Notes: generated from the letters alone by a model not told the origin. 64,000 bases of DNA from Candidatus Magasanikbacteria bacterium RIFCSPHIGHO2_01_FULL_41_23 (GCA_001782805.1 MFPT01000004.1:39127-103126); one strand, 5' to 3'. Shown: positions 34,632 to 43,723, numbered from the stretch's first letter. Numbers and translations: made by a program.

Positions 34632-36584
34632 TTATTTTTTAAATTTCCATTCACTGCCGATTTTTATATACCAATCAGTTACATTGGCAAATCGATCAGC
34701 CGGATGCGCAATACGTTCAACCGCAAAACCATATATTTGATTGCCTAGAACATAGACGTAAGTTGGACTGTATAAAAATATCGCGGGCACATCTTCGGCA
34801 AGCAACTTTTGAAATTCAAGATACAGATCGTTTAATTGTTGACTGTCACTGGTCTGGCGAATCTTCAAGAGAATTTCATCAACTTTTTTATTGGTATAGC
34901 CGGACAAATTCAAACCGGGATATTTGACTTGGCTGGAATGCCAAAATGGAAACTGATCCGGGTCACTGCCAACAATCACTCCGTACAAAAGGACATCATA
35001 ATCACGATCTTTAAGTATGCTTTGCGCAATTTCTTTTTGACTGACATAAGTAATATTGGTTTTGACGCCAATATCCTGCCAATACCCGGCGATTAAAGCC
35101 GCGGCCTCGCGATATTCCGGTGTGTCAGCCGTCACCAAATTCAAAATCGCCATGGTTTTATTCTTATTGATTCTATAAAATAATTGCGCGGGAGATAGAG
35201 TCTTTTCAATTTCTGTGGCTCCTGAAATCGCAAGCGTGGATGTGGTATCAGTGCTGGCTGTACTCGTAGAACTGTGCTCTTCTACATATTCAGTGATCAA
35301 CTTTTGCCGATAATCCTCCGCGCTTATTCGCGACCATTTTTTATCTAAAAATTCATTGGCCTCTTCAGGCAGACCTAATTGCAATAGAGGATTTTTATAT
35401 CCGGGAAAACCAAATAAAACCGGACTGTCAATGGCCGCGCCTTCATTATCCAAAGTTTCTTGGAGAATTTTTGGTTTGTTTATGGCCAATGACAAAGCTT
35501 GACGCATAGTCTTGTCTGACAAAATTCCCTCATTATTTAGATTAAAAAAGAGTGCGGTGTACTGAGGCAATTGGAGCGTGGCCAAACGTACATGTTTCAC
35601 CGCGGTTTTTTCCTTGAGTGCCGTGGGAATAAAATTCAAACCGGACACTTTTTTTGTTCGCAACGCTTCCAACATACCATTATCTCCTTCATATTCAGAA
35701 TAAAATTGCCAGACCATATCCTTAATATACGGAGGCTGACGATAATATTCCGCATTGCGAGATAATTCATAGCGGGAAATAAAACCGGTTTCTTCTCTAA
35801 TCAAGCGCTTGAATTGAAACGGGCCGGAACCGATTGGCTTGAGGTTCATTTCGGCCAAGCGAATTTGATCGCGCGGAATTATTGACCAAATATGTTCAGG
35901 CAAAATACCAACTGTAAGAGCGGATAAAAAAGCCGGATACACTTCAGGCAAGGTAAAACGCACGGTGTATTCGGAAACTGTTTCCACTTTAATGCCGGCA
36001 AATGTTCCGGCCAACGGACTGGCCAGGGTCGGATCTTCCAGCAATGCAAACGTAAAAGCAACATCGCGCGCCGTCACTGATTTGGCATCATGCCAATGCG
36101 CATTGGAAACCAAATTAAAAGTATATATTTTTTTATCCTCGCTGACCGTATAATTTTCCGCCAAGTCCGTTACAATTTCTTGTTTACCATTAAAACGCAC
36201 CAGGCCACTGTACAAAAGCCGCGTTAATCCCAAATCAGTTTCATTGGCTGAAGCAAAAATAGGATTAATCAAACGCGGATTTCCCACCACACCTTCCACA
36301 TATTCTCCGCCAATTTGGGGAACCGGAATCCGAAATTGAGCCAAAAATAACCCGGCTAACGCAATCGCGGAAAGCAAAAGAGTTATCCACGTCATCCGAA
36401 ACAAAAATTTCTGACGAGACGTTAGGACTTTGCTGATGAATCGTACTTGGCGCCAAGACGGGATATACTTGCCATGAGCTCTCTGCATTACCATATAATC
36501 GTAACGCGGATTGACCAGTCGCTGGCGTATCTGAAATATAGCGCGTATGTACGTTTCAATTTTTTGTCTGTATTTTTTAAACAC
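34632..36584 (-). CDS. ABC transporter substrate-binding protein, family 5 (peptide type)
   Basis: A 650-residue protein of the SBP_bac_5 (DppA/OppA) family: GNPRLINPIFASANETDLGLTRLLYSGLV, LAENYTVSEDKKIYTFNL, and KTMRQALSLAINKPKIL. Unusually it has a long basic cytoplasmic stretch (1-60) and a membrane helix at about 63-83, not a lipoprotein signal. A Ser/Thr-rich insert near residues 440-460 (SSTSTASTDTTSTL) interrupts the second lobe. No permease or ATPase genes are adjacent, so its partner is unknown. It lies 31 bases after secG. Confidence 0.88.
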   Translation of the reverse strand: MFKKYRQKIETYIRAIFQIRQRLVNPRYDYMVMQRAHGKYIPSWRQVRFISKVLTSRQKFLFRMTWITLLLSAIALAGLFLAQFRIPVPQIGGEYVEGVVGNPRLINPIFASANETDLGLTRLLYSGLVRFNGKQEIVTDLAENYTVSEDKKIYTFNLVSNAHWHDAKSVTARDVAFTFALLEDPTLASPLAGTFAGIKVETVSEYTVRFTLPEVYPAFLSALTVGILPEHIWSIIPRDQIRLAEMNLKPIGSGPFQFKRLIREETGFISRYELSRNAEYYRQPPYIKDMVWQFYSEYEGDNGMLEALRTKKVSGLNFIPTALKEKTAVKHVRLATLQLPQYTALFFNLNNEGILSDKTMRQALSLAINKPKILQETLDNEGAAIDSPVLFGFPGYKNPLLQLGLPEEANEFLDKKWSRISAEDYRQKLITEYVEEHSSTSTASTDTTSTLAISGATEIEKTLSPAQLFYRINKNKTMAILNLVTADTPEYREAAALIAGYWQDIGVKTNITYVSQKEIAQSILKDRDYDVLLYGVIVGSDPDQFPFWHSSQVKYPGLNLSGYTNKKVDEILLKIRQTSDSQQLNDLYLEFQKLLAEDVPAIFLYSPTYVYVLGNQIYGFAVERIAHPADRFANVTDWYIKIGSEWKFKK

Positions 36585-36615
36585 AAAAATCTAAAGCCGA
36601 GTTGGCAGGCGAAAT

Positions 36616-36834
36616 TTATTTAGCCAATATCGAAGCCAATGAAATTAAGAGAAAGCCAGTGGCAATGCCGATCGTGGCATTGAATAAAACTTTGTCTACT
36701 CCTCGTCGAGTGGTATGCATCGCGCCTGTTCCGCCAAACGCCGCGCCCAAACCCGCGCCTTTTTGTTGGAGCAAAATTACGACAATCAACAGAACGGAAA
36801 ATACCAGTTGGATTATTGATAAAGTAAATTTCAT
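36616..36834 (-). CDS. secG: Protein translocase subunit SecG
   Basis: A 72-residue protein with two membrane helices and the SecG pattern VLLIVVILLQQKGAGLGAAFGG in the middle. SecG assists SecYE/SecA protein export. A promoter with TTGACA and TATCTT lies upstream. It is followed by the family 5 binding protein. Confidence 0.93.
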   Translation of the reverse strand: MKFTLSIIQLVFSVLLIVVILLQQKGAGLGAAFGGTGAMHTTRRGVDKVLFNATIGIATGFLLISLASILAK

Positions 36835-36871
36835 ACCGGAATGAAAAGAAGTCGATAAAATAACAATGGTA

Positions 36872-36901
36872 AAGATACCACAACTCTAGGAAGATTGTCA
36901 A
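36872..36901 (-). promoter_or_regulatory. Promoter for secG
   Basis: On the minus strand TTGACA (36901-36896) and TATCTT (36877-36872) are 18 bases apart, about 38 bases before the secG start, in the divergent gap with the DsbA-like gene. Confidence 0.6.
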
Positions 36902-36954
36902 TGATACCGTGTAAACGTCTCTAATTATATGTTATACTGATCAAAGATTATTCT

Positions 36955-37728
36955 ATGGAAATTTTGCCACCAAAATCACGCGCTCACCATACTCTTGGCC
37001 TGACTGTGATCAGCATTATTATAATTCTATTGTTGTTTTTTCTCGGCTTGGTTGTTTTTTATCTTTGGCAATCCAAATACGGTTCCGGAGAAGACATTGC
37101 CAAAACTAAATTGGAATTTCAAAGTCAAAAATTAACCCCTCGACTCGTCCCGACTTCGTCGGGACTCGCTCGGGGTAAACCCGATCAGGGAGAGCCAAAA
37201 GCGCCAATCAATTGGACAGAATATGTAACCAAAGATAATCCGACATTCGGCAGTGTGGCCAGTCCGGTTACTATTATCGCCTTTATTGATTTTGAGTGTC
37301 CTTTTTCCCAAGAAGGCTATCCGATTTTCAAATCCGTTATGGAAACTTACGGTAGTGCGGCCAAAATTGTTTTTAAACAATTGCCGTTAACCAGTATTCA
37401 TGCCAATGCTTTGCCGACGGCCGAAGCCGCGGCTTGTGCCTATGAACAAGATAAATTTTGGGAATATTACAATTATTTATTTAATACCAAAAAATTATCA
37501 GCGAATGATTTAACGATCGCGGCGAAAGCAGTTGGTCTTGATCTCAACACATTCTCGACTTGCCAAAAAAGCGCCAAATACCAAAAAGAGATTGAAAAAG
37601 ATGTGAATGACGCGATTGCTCTTGGCGTGCGCGGCACGCCAACTTATTTTGTTAATAATGAAGTCATTGAAGGAGTGGCGGATCGCGCCATTTGGGACAC
37701 GATTATTCTCCGCAATTTAAAAAAATAA
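36955..37728 (+). CDS. Membrane-anchored DsbA-like thioredoxin-fold protein with a CxxS site
   Basis: A 257-residue protein with one N-terminal membrane helix (about 14-37), a linker, and a DsbA/Thioredoxin_4 domain from about residue 90. The active-site position reads E-C115-P-F-S118, so the second cysteine of the usual CxxC is a serine. The cis-proline loop GVRGTPTYFV is intact, and two other cysteines are present (CAYEQ and TCQKS). Linker residues 62-80 are encoded by a GTCGGGA-type palindrome embedded in frame. It ends one base before the next gene, the Cys-rich pilin-Hint protein, which could be its folding client. Confidence 0.88.
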   Translation: MEILPPKSRAHHTLGLTVISIIIILLLFFLGLVVFYLWQSKYGSGEDIAKTKLEFQSQKLTPRLVPTSSGLARGKPDQGEPKAPINWTEYVTKDNPTFGSVASPVTIIAFIDFECPFSQEGYPIFKSVMETYGSAAKIVFKQLPLTSIHANALPTAEAAACAYEQDKFWEYYNYLFNTKKLSANDLTIAAKAVGLDLNTFSTCQKSAKYQKEIEKDVNDAIALGVRGTPTYFVNNEVIEGVADRAIWDTIILRNLKK

Positions 37729-37729
37729 T

Positions 37730-39676
37730 ATGCTTAAAAAAATCATCATTGGTTTTTGTTTCTTGTTTGGTATTTTTTTGTTTGAGAATCAAGCGCAGGC
37801 AGTTGATTCAACAAATAAAGCATCAAAATGTTGGACAAAAACAGCGTGTGAAAGTGCCAGAGCCGGATTTGGCGGTGTTCCGGGCGAAGGTTTGTATACC
37901 GGATCTGATGCACAAGAATTGTGTGGAAAAGACCATCTAGTCCCCGGAGGTGGAAAAGAGCCTACTGGTTTTTGTCTGCCAGCCGGCCAATCAATCACCA
38001 AAATTTCCTTTGGTGGAAAACAAACATTTGCCAACTTCGGGGAATTTATCCAATACATTTACCGCTATGGTATGTGGTTGGCCGGCATTCTGGCAGTTGC
38101 TTTTATTGTTATTTCCGGTTTGCAGTGGGCTGCTTCGGGTGGTAATTCTGATATGATCGGATCAGCCAAAAATAGAATTACCGGAGCCGTAACCGGACTT
38201 ATTTTATTAGCACTGTCTTATACTATTCTTAGTACAATCAATCCATATTTGGTCCAATTACGTTTGCCACAAACCTGGATGATAAACAGAATTGGCATGG
38301 CCGCAGCGTTTTGTAGCGATGCAAAAGATGCAAAAATATCTCTTTTTACAAAATCTGATACTTCACAAATAGAAAAAGAAAAAATAAAAGCAACTAAATT
38401 GGCAGAGGTTGAAAGCAAAGGATATAAAGAAACATACCTAAATGCAAAATGTGGTTATGAGTATTTTGTGGATGGCACGTCCGGACAAACGTGCCAAGGG
38501 AATATTTGTGGAGGAGGAATATGTGGATCAGCAATCAAAGATAAAAAATTGACATCTAATAAAGTATGCTACGAGGGTGATTTGATAATAAAATTTTCAG
38601 CAGACATGGCCAATAACTTTCTTTCCCAAGCTCCTTTTCTCGGTATTGGCTTCGCTCAACTTAAGGATAAATGGCTGACTAATAATCTAGTAATATACGG
38701 AGTTTGTGAAATGCCAAATAATGGAGTCTGTTCATCTGACCAAACTATTAGCGGTGGTGAAAAAATAAAAATGAGTCAGAGCACTCTCGAGGGCGAAGTT
38801 CTCTCCAACTATTTACGAATATACCATGGGATTAGAGACCTTGGTGCCGGTACCTTTTGTAAAGATACTGAATTAAAGAATTTAAAAGGAATAATAATAA
38901 AAACCGAACTTGACGAGAACTGGAAATTCACTGATCCTAATTTATACATTGCCATACCCTCGTCAGGAAATAACGCATACATAGGAGATTTTAAAACTGT
39001 TTTTGATAAAGTAAAAGCTGAAGATTCAGCTAAAGTATACGAAAGATTAAAGGTTGGTTTAGAATTAAATGCCCTCGTAACGTTTAACATGTTCTCCAAA
39101 ATTTCTGATGAAGACTGGAGTGGACCAAATGATCTAGAATTCGAGGAGTTATGTAAAAATTACACATCTAGTGAAGATGGTGCTGAAGTAAAATTAAAAC
39201 TAAAAAAAGATACTGGTGGCTTCTGCTTCCTAGCTGGCACTGAAATTCTGACACCGGCTGGAAATAAAAAAATTGAAATGCTGGGAACCGGTGACGAAGT
39301 GATCTCTTATAATATTGAGGATGGTAGTTACCATATCGGAAAAATCGCTGGTGTACGCAAACAAAATAGTGAAGCATATTATTTAATAAACCATGGCCTT
39401 CTTCGGGTCACTGATCAGCATCCTATATACTTAAGAAAGAAATCAAACAAACAAACTGGATGGGCGTCTAACAATCCTTCGGGGACACATAAATTAACTG
39501 GTCTAAACGTCATGCAATTAGAAGTTGGTGATGAAGTCTTTACAGATAACAAAAAATGGGTTAATATCACAGATATTGTCCATATTTCAAAGGAAGTCGA
39601 GACCTATAATGTACTCAATGTTGAACCCTATAACACATACTTCGCAAACGGTATCCTAGTACACAACAAAATATAG
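37730..39676 (+). CDS. Exported Cys-rich protein: T4SS pilin-like region fused to a C-terminal Hint domain
   Basis: A 648-residue protein. A signal peptide (1-24, ...QAQA) is followed by a Cys-rich segment, then two membrane helices (about 112-136 and 150-172) with SGLQWAASGGNSDMIGSAKNRI between and INP after, typical of the T4SS_pilin (VirB2/TrbC-like) family. Residues 195-495 form an unrecognised Cys-rich region (about ten Cys). Residues 499-646 form a Hint domain: C499 at the start (CFLAGTEI), T-x-x-H at 561-564 (TDQH), the block YNVLNVEPYNTYFANGILV, and H645-N646 followed only by Lys-Ile and the stop. All self-cleavage residues are present, but there is no C-extein and the +1 residue is Lys, so splicing is unlikely; N-terminal thioester cleavage is more plausible. 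It starts one base after the DsbA-like gene. Confidence 0.85.
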   Translation: MLKKIIIGFCFLFGIFLFENQAQAVDSTNKASKCWTKTACESARAGFGGVPGEGLYTGSDAQELCGKDHLVPGGGKEPTGFCLPAGQSITKISFGGKQTFANFGEFIQYIYRYGMWLAGILAVAFIVISGLQWAASGGNSDMIGSAKNRITGAVTGLILLALSYTILSTINPYLVQLRLPQTWMINRIGMAAAFCSDAKDAKISLFTKSDTSQIEKEKIKATKLAEVESKGYKETYLNAKCGYEYFVDGTSGQTCQGNICGGGICGSAIKDKKLTSNKVCYEGDLIIKFSADMANNFLSQAPFLGIGFAQLKDKWLTNNLVIYGVCEMPNNGVCSSDQTISGGEKIKMSQSTLEGEVLSNYLRIYHGIRDLGAGTFCKDTELKNLKGIIIKTELDENWKFTDPNLYIAIPSSGNNAYIGDFKTVFDKVKAEDSAKVYERLKVGLELNALVTFNMFSKISDEDWSGPNDLEFEELCKNYTSSEDGAEVKLKLKKDTGGFCFLAGTEILTPAGNKKIEMLGTGDEVISYNIEDGSYHIGKIAGVRKQNSEAYYLINHGLLRVTDQHPIYLRKKSNKQTGWASNNPSGTHKLTGLNVMQLEVGDEVFTDNKKWVNITDIVHISKEVETYNVLNVEPYNTYFANGILVHNKI

Positions 39677-39690
39677 ATCTCATATAGTAT

Positions 39691-42486
39691 ATGGACACCA
39701 TCAAAATCACGAACGCGCGAGTCCACAATCTAAAAAGCGTTTCGTTGGAGATTCCCAAAAACAAATTAGTGGTTATTACAGGACTTTCCGGATCAGGAAA
39801 GTCCTCTTTGGCTTTTGATACGATTTATGCCGAAGGCCAGCGGCGTTATGCGGAAAGTTTAAATGCCTATGCGCGCCAATTTATGGATATGGCAGATAAG
39901 CCGGACGTTGATGAAATAACCGGTCTATCTCCCACCATTGCCATTCAACAACGCAATTACAGTGTGAATCCACGTTCCACGGTGGGAACTGCCACGGAAA
40001 TTTATGATTATTTACGTTTGTTATTTTCTCGAATCGGTACACAATATTGCCCGAATTGTAAAACAGCCGTGGCAACGCATACGTCAGGCGCAATTGTGGA
40101 GCGTATTCGCGCTTTGGCTCGCACTCAAGAAATTATTCTGGCCGCGCCCATTATTCATCAGGAAAAAATTTCCCTTAAAAATTTAAAAAATCGACTGGAG
40201 CGAGCCGATGTGGAACGCGTACTTATTAATAACGTGGAAGTTAGTTTGAAATCACTGGTAAAATTTTCTTTCCACGATAGTCAAGTCTATGATGTGTCGG
40301 TAATAATTGCCACAATCAAAAACAACAGCAAAACTACATTGGCAAGTTTGGTGGAAAAAGCCTTGGAACTGGGCAATGGCCATTGTGTGATAATAACTGC
40401 AGACAAAGAAGAAAAAATTTTCTCAACCAAACCAGTCTGCTCCACTTGTAGCCGAATATTTTTACCCATTGAACCGCGATCATTCAGTTTTAACAGTCCG
40501 TATGGCGCGTGCTCGCGCTGTACCGGTCTTGGCGTGACATTGGAAGTTGATCCGGATTTAGTCATTCCCAACGCACGTTTAACTTTGGCCGAAGGCGCAG
40601 TTCAGCCATGGACACGGCTCGTGGGCAATCAACAATTTTACCAAGATCTTTTGGAACAAGTGGCGGCCAAAAATAATTTTTCCACACATATACCCGTGGA
40701 ATCACTGTCCAAACGCGTGATGGATATTTTATTATATGGCACTGATGGCGACGAATATATAGTGGCCAAAGAAAAAGTTCATTTTGATGGCATTGTCCCG
40801 AATCTCAATAAGCGATATTTGGAAACCAAATCGGATTATCTCAAAAAAGAAATTGAACAATACATGCGCGAACGCATCTGTTCCATTTGCCAAGGATGCC
40901 GCCTAAAAGAAGACAATATATACATCAAAATTTTAGGAAAAAGTATTGCCTACATTGTGGATTTAAGTATTGAAGAATCTAAAAATTTTTTTTCTGAATT
41001 AGCCGGACAAAAAAATTCCCTGTCGAGCGTGGTCATGCCCATCGTGAAAGAAATGATCAAACGGATTGAATATCTGAATAATGTAGGATTGCCCTATTTG
41101 AATTTGGATCGTTCACTGGCGACCGTTTCAGGCGGTGAAGCGCAACGCATTCGCTTATCCACTCAATTGGCGGCCGGATTATCCGGATTGATTTACATTT
41201 TAGATGAACCATCGGTCGGACTCCATCCCAAAGACAATGATCAATTAATCGTCACCTTAAAAAAATTACGCGATGCCGGCAACACGGTAATTGTCGTGGA
41301 GCATGATAAAAGCATCATGGAAGCGGCTGATTACATTATTGACGTTGGTCCGGGGGCAGGTGAATATGGCGGAGAAATTGTGGCGGCCGGAACATGCGCG
41401 CAAATTAAAAAAAATCAACATTCGCTTACGGGACAATACTTGAAAGGCGAAGCCAAAATTGGCAATGGCCAAAAACCACGCAAAGGAAACGGGCAAATTC
41501 TAAAGATTGTTGGCGCCAAATCACACAATTTAAAAAATATTGATGTGTCAATTCCTCTGGGAACATTAACGTGTTTTACCGGAGTTTCCGGATCAGGCAA
41601 ATCAACTCTAGTCATAGATATTTTAAGCAAAGCATTAAACAGTTATTTTTATCGCGCGCACGCCACGCCTGGCGAACATGAAACTATTGTTGGTCTTGAT
41701 CAGATTGATAAAGTAATTACCATTGATCAGGCTCCTATCGGGCGCACGCCACGCTCCAATCCGGCGACGTATACTGGCCTTTTTACTTTAATTCGCGATG
41801 TTTTCGCCGAATTGCCCGAAGCAAAGATGCGGGGAATGAATGCGGGGACTTTTAGTTTTAATGTCAAAGACGGCGGACGTTGTGAAGCGTGTGGCGGCGA
41901 AGGTTACACCACGATTCCCATGCACTTTTTGAATGATGTTTTTATTGAATGCAGTGAATGTTTTGGCACTCGCTATACCAAAGAAGTTTTGGAAATTCAT
42001 TATCATTATAAACATATCGCCCAGGTCTTGGATATGACTGTGGAAGAAGCCTTTGTATTTTTTCATGGTTTGCCCAATATTCGCGAGAAACTGCAGATTT
42101 TGCGTACGGTGGGACTGGGTTATTTGCGTTTGCGTCAGCCGGCAACCACGCTTTCCGGCGGAGAAGCGCAACGAATTAAATTGGCAACTGAATTGTCGCG
42201 TCGTTCAACGGGCAAAACTCTGTATATCCTAGATGAACCGAGTACAGGTTTGCATTTTGAAGATATTAAAAAATTACTCACGGTTTTGAATCAATTGGTG
42301 GATAAAGGAAATACGGTTTTGATTATTGAACATAATTTGGAAATTGTTGGCTCGGCCGATTGGATTATTGATTTGGGACCGGAAGGCGGCAAACGTGGTG
42401 GTGAAGTGGTGGCTACGGGCACGCCAAAAGAGATGGCGAAAAATGCACAGAGTTGGACGGGGAAATATTTGGCGGCGAATAAATAA
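39691..42486 (+). CDS. uvrA: Excinuclease ABC subunit A
   Basis: UvrA is the damage-sensing ATPase of nucleotide excision repair. The 931-residue protein has two ABC modules (Walker A GLSGSGKSS at 31-39 and GVSGSGKST in the second half), two signature motifs SGGEAQRI, and zinc-finger CxxC pairs (CSTC, CSRC, CEAC, CSEC). It follows the Hint gene by 14 bases; the association may be incidental. It is complete. Confidence 0.98.
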   Translation: MDTIKITNARVHNLKSVSLEIPKNKLVVITGLSGSGKSSLAFDTIYAEGQRRYAESLNAYARQFMDMADKPDVDEITGLSPTIAIQQRNYSVNPRSTVGTATEIYDYLRLLFSRIGTQYCPNCKTAVATHTSGAIVERIRALARTQEIILAAPIIHQEKISLKNLKNRLERADVERVLINNVEVSLKSLVKFSFHDSQVYDVSVIIATIKNNSKTTLASLVEKALELGNGHCVIITADKEEKIFSTKPVCSTCSRIFLPIEPRSFSFNSPYGACSRCTGLGVTLEVDPDLVIPNARLTLAEGAVQPWTRLVGNQQFYQDLLEQVAAKNNFSTHIPVESLSKRVMDILLYGTDGDEYIVAKEKVHFDGIVPNLNKRYLETKSDYLKKEIEQYMRERICSICQGCRLKEDNIYIKILGKSIAYIVDLSIEESKNFFSELAGQKNSLSSVVMPIVKEMIKRIEYLNNVGLPYLNLDRSLATVSGGEAQRIRLSTQLAAGLSGLIYILDEPSVGLHPKDNDQLIVTLKKLRDAGNTVIVVEHDKSIMEAADYIIDVGPGAGEYGGEIVAAGTCAQIKKNQHSLTGQYLKGEAKIGNGQKPRKGNGQILKIVGAKSHNLKNIDVSIPLGTLTCFTGVSGSGKSTLVIDILSKALNSYFYRAHATPGEHETIVGLDQIDKVITIDQAPIGRTPRSNPATYTGLFTLIRDVFAELPEAKMRGMNAGTFSFNVKDGGRCEACGGEGYTTIPMHFLNDVFIECSECFGTRYTKEVLEIHYHYKHIAQVLDMTVEEAFVFFHGLPNIREKLQILRTVGLGYLRLRQPATTLSGGEAQRIKLATELSRRSTGKTLYILDEPSTGLHFEDIKKLLTVLNQLVDKGNTVLIIEHNLEIVGSADWIIDLGPEGGKRGGEVVATGTPKEMAKNAQSWTGKYLAANK

Positions 42487-42544
42487 ACTTCTAGTAATAA
42501 AACCTCGTCTTTATTAACTCATAAAGACTCCGTTTCCTAAGTCT

Positions 42545-42648
42545 TAAGCAAACTTCGTGAGACCATTTTTCTCGACCCTCGACCCTTCGACAAGCTCAGG
42601 GTAAACAGGCTCGGGCATCGAGAAAAAGATCTCACTCCAGTTTACTTA
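42545..42648 (-). repeat. Type C palindromic repeat with nested insert
   Basis: The ends TAAGCAAACTTCGTGAGACC and its partner match the units at 3256 and 10444. Between the arms is the segment CCCTTCGACAAGCTCAGGG plus TAAACAG, also found in the 10444 copy but absent at 3256. It is followed by the common linker and a type E element. Confidence 0.82.
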
Positions 42649-42686
42649 TTAGGTATATTGAATGTTTCGGTGTTGCATTGGTGGGG

Positions 42687-42845
42687 AATTTCAGTAATAG
42701 GTAATTTTCTTTTTCAGTAATGTGTATGAGCTTTCTTACTACTTACTTGGTTAAAGTAGATTTAATATATCAATAAGGATAGAAACTAGGGAGAGGAGAA
42801 GAATAGCGAGTTTTACTGAAAAGAAAATTACCTATTACTGAAATT
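42687..42845. repeat. 159-bp type E element with 33-base terminal inverted repeats
   Basis: The arms start AATTTCAGTAATAGGTAATT and are almost exact inverted copies. The interior is identical to the copy at 26795-26953. Compared with that copy, one arm position changes G to A and the paired position in the other arm changes C to T. Nothing in the interior looks like a transposase gene. Confidence 0.87.
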
Positions 42846-42902
42846 ACTGTTGAATTGATGTAAGTTGTAACTTATTTTAATTTCCTAAATGTTTTTAGGA
42901 TA

Positions 42903-42938
42903 AATAAAAAATCCTCGTGATAAGCGGGGATTTTTTAT
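42903..42938. terminator. Bidirectional terminator in the repeat region after uvrA
   Basis: AATAAAAAATCCTCG, a seven-base loop, and CGGGGATTTTTTATT form a strong hairpin with A and T tracts on both sides. It separates the uvrA side from the GC-rich island. Confidence 0.85.
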
Positions 42939-43029
42939 TCCTAAATTATTTCTAAAACTAAAAATAATAATTGGTGGACGAGGCAGCTTCGTCCGTGTTC
43001 TCCTTGTTGGTTGTTGTGTGAACCGGAAC

Positions 43030-43067
43030 TTTCATCACTGCCGCCCACCGAAGTGGGTGATGAAAGT
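43030..43067. promoter_or_regulatory. GC-rich hairpin at the 3' end of the orphan gene
   Basis: ACTTTCATCAC and GTGATGAAAGT pair across a centre that can itself fold (CCCACC/TGGGT). It lies just past the stop of the GC-rich gene and shares its base composition, so it probably came with it; it may stabilise or end the transcript. Confidence 0.5.
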
Positions 43068-43086
43068 GCGGCGCCGAACGAGGCCG

Positions 43087-43608
43087 CTACTCGATGTGCT
43101 GAACGCCGAAGACGATGATCCGGATCTCCGAATCCTCGGTCGTCGTCGCCGGCCGCTCGATCGGGATGTCGGCGTTGATCGCGTCCTGGAGGAGCTTGGT
43201 CGCCGCCTCCACAGGAAGACCCTGACCGACCGACGAGGACATCATCGAGATGGCGTCGGCCAAGCAGGCGATCCGCAGGCTCTGCGCGCAGAACGGGCTG
43301 TGGAAGTACCCGCTCTCGTAGCGGTAGCCGTGGGTCTCATCCGCCGACAACTTCTTGCTCCGGATGATCTCGGCGATCTTGCCCATGTTGGGCGCCAATC
43401 GCTCGCCGACCAGCCGGATGAAGCCCGCCCCGATCTCGACGATGTCGATCCCGTGGTTCACGACGGCCAAGCCCACGGCCGTGTTCAGGTCAGCGCGGGT
43501 CCAGACCCGGCCGACCTCCTCGTCGTCGACCATCACGACGCCGTACCGGACGCCCAAGAACCCGAACAACTTACACTTGTTGTTTTCCTCGAAAAAGAGC
43601 CCTTTCAT
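43087..43608 (-). CDS. GC-rich orphan protein of foreign appearance, unknown function
   Basis: I do not recognise the family. The protein has about 173 residues if started at the second ATG (43608, MKGLFFEENNKC), which has GGAG six bases upstream; the first ATG is at 43620. Codon third positions are overwhelmingly G or C: the 60 bases from 43141 contain 41 G+C, against 23 of 60 from 43861 in the neighbouring ribosomal gene. The sequence is soluble, alternating helix and strand (VGLAVVNHGIDIVEIGAG, LRIACLADAISMMSS). It stands alone between terminators, with its own promoter and palindromic operator. Recent transfer from a high-GC organism or mobile element is the simplest reading. Confidence 0.75.
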   Translation of the reverse strand: MKGLFFEENNKCKLFGFLGVRYGVVMVDDEEVGRVWTRADLNTAVGLAVVNHGIDIVEIGAGFIRLVGERLAPNMGKIAEIIRSKKLSADETHGYRYESGYFHSPFCAQSLRIACLADAISMMSSSVGQGLPVEAATKLLQDAINADIPIERPATTTEDSEIRIIVFGVQHIE

Positions 43609-43723
43609 GATGTTCTCCATGTCTATGTTTTGATTATCGATTGCTCGATACCCTCGTCATCAATAACATTTCTGGTTTTGGTTTTGTTGAGGGGAGAGAA
43701 AAGACGATTGTTCATCTGCTTTC

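Noticed and set aside
39225..39676. The Hint region as a splicing intein inside a host protein
   Set aside because: There is no C-terminal extein; only Lys-Ile follows the final Asn, and the residue after Asn is not Cys, Ser or Thr.
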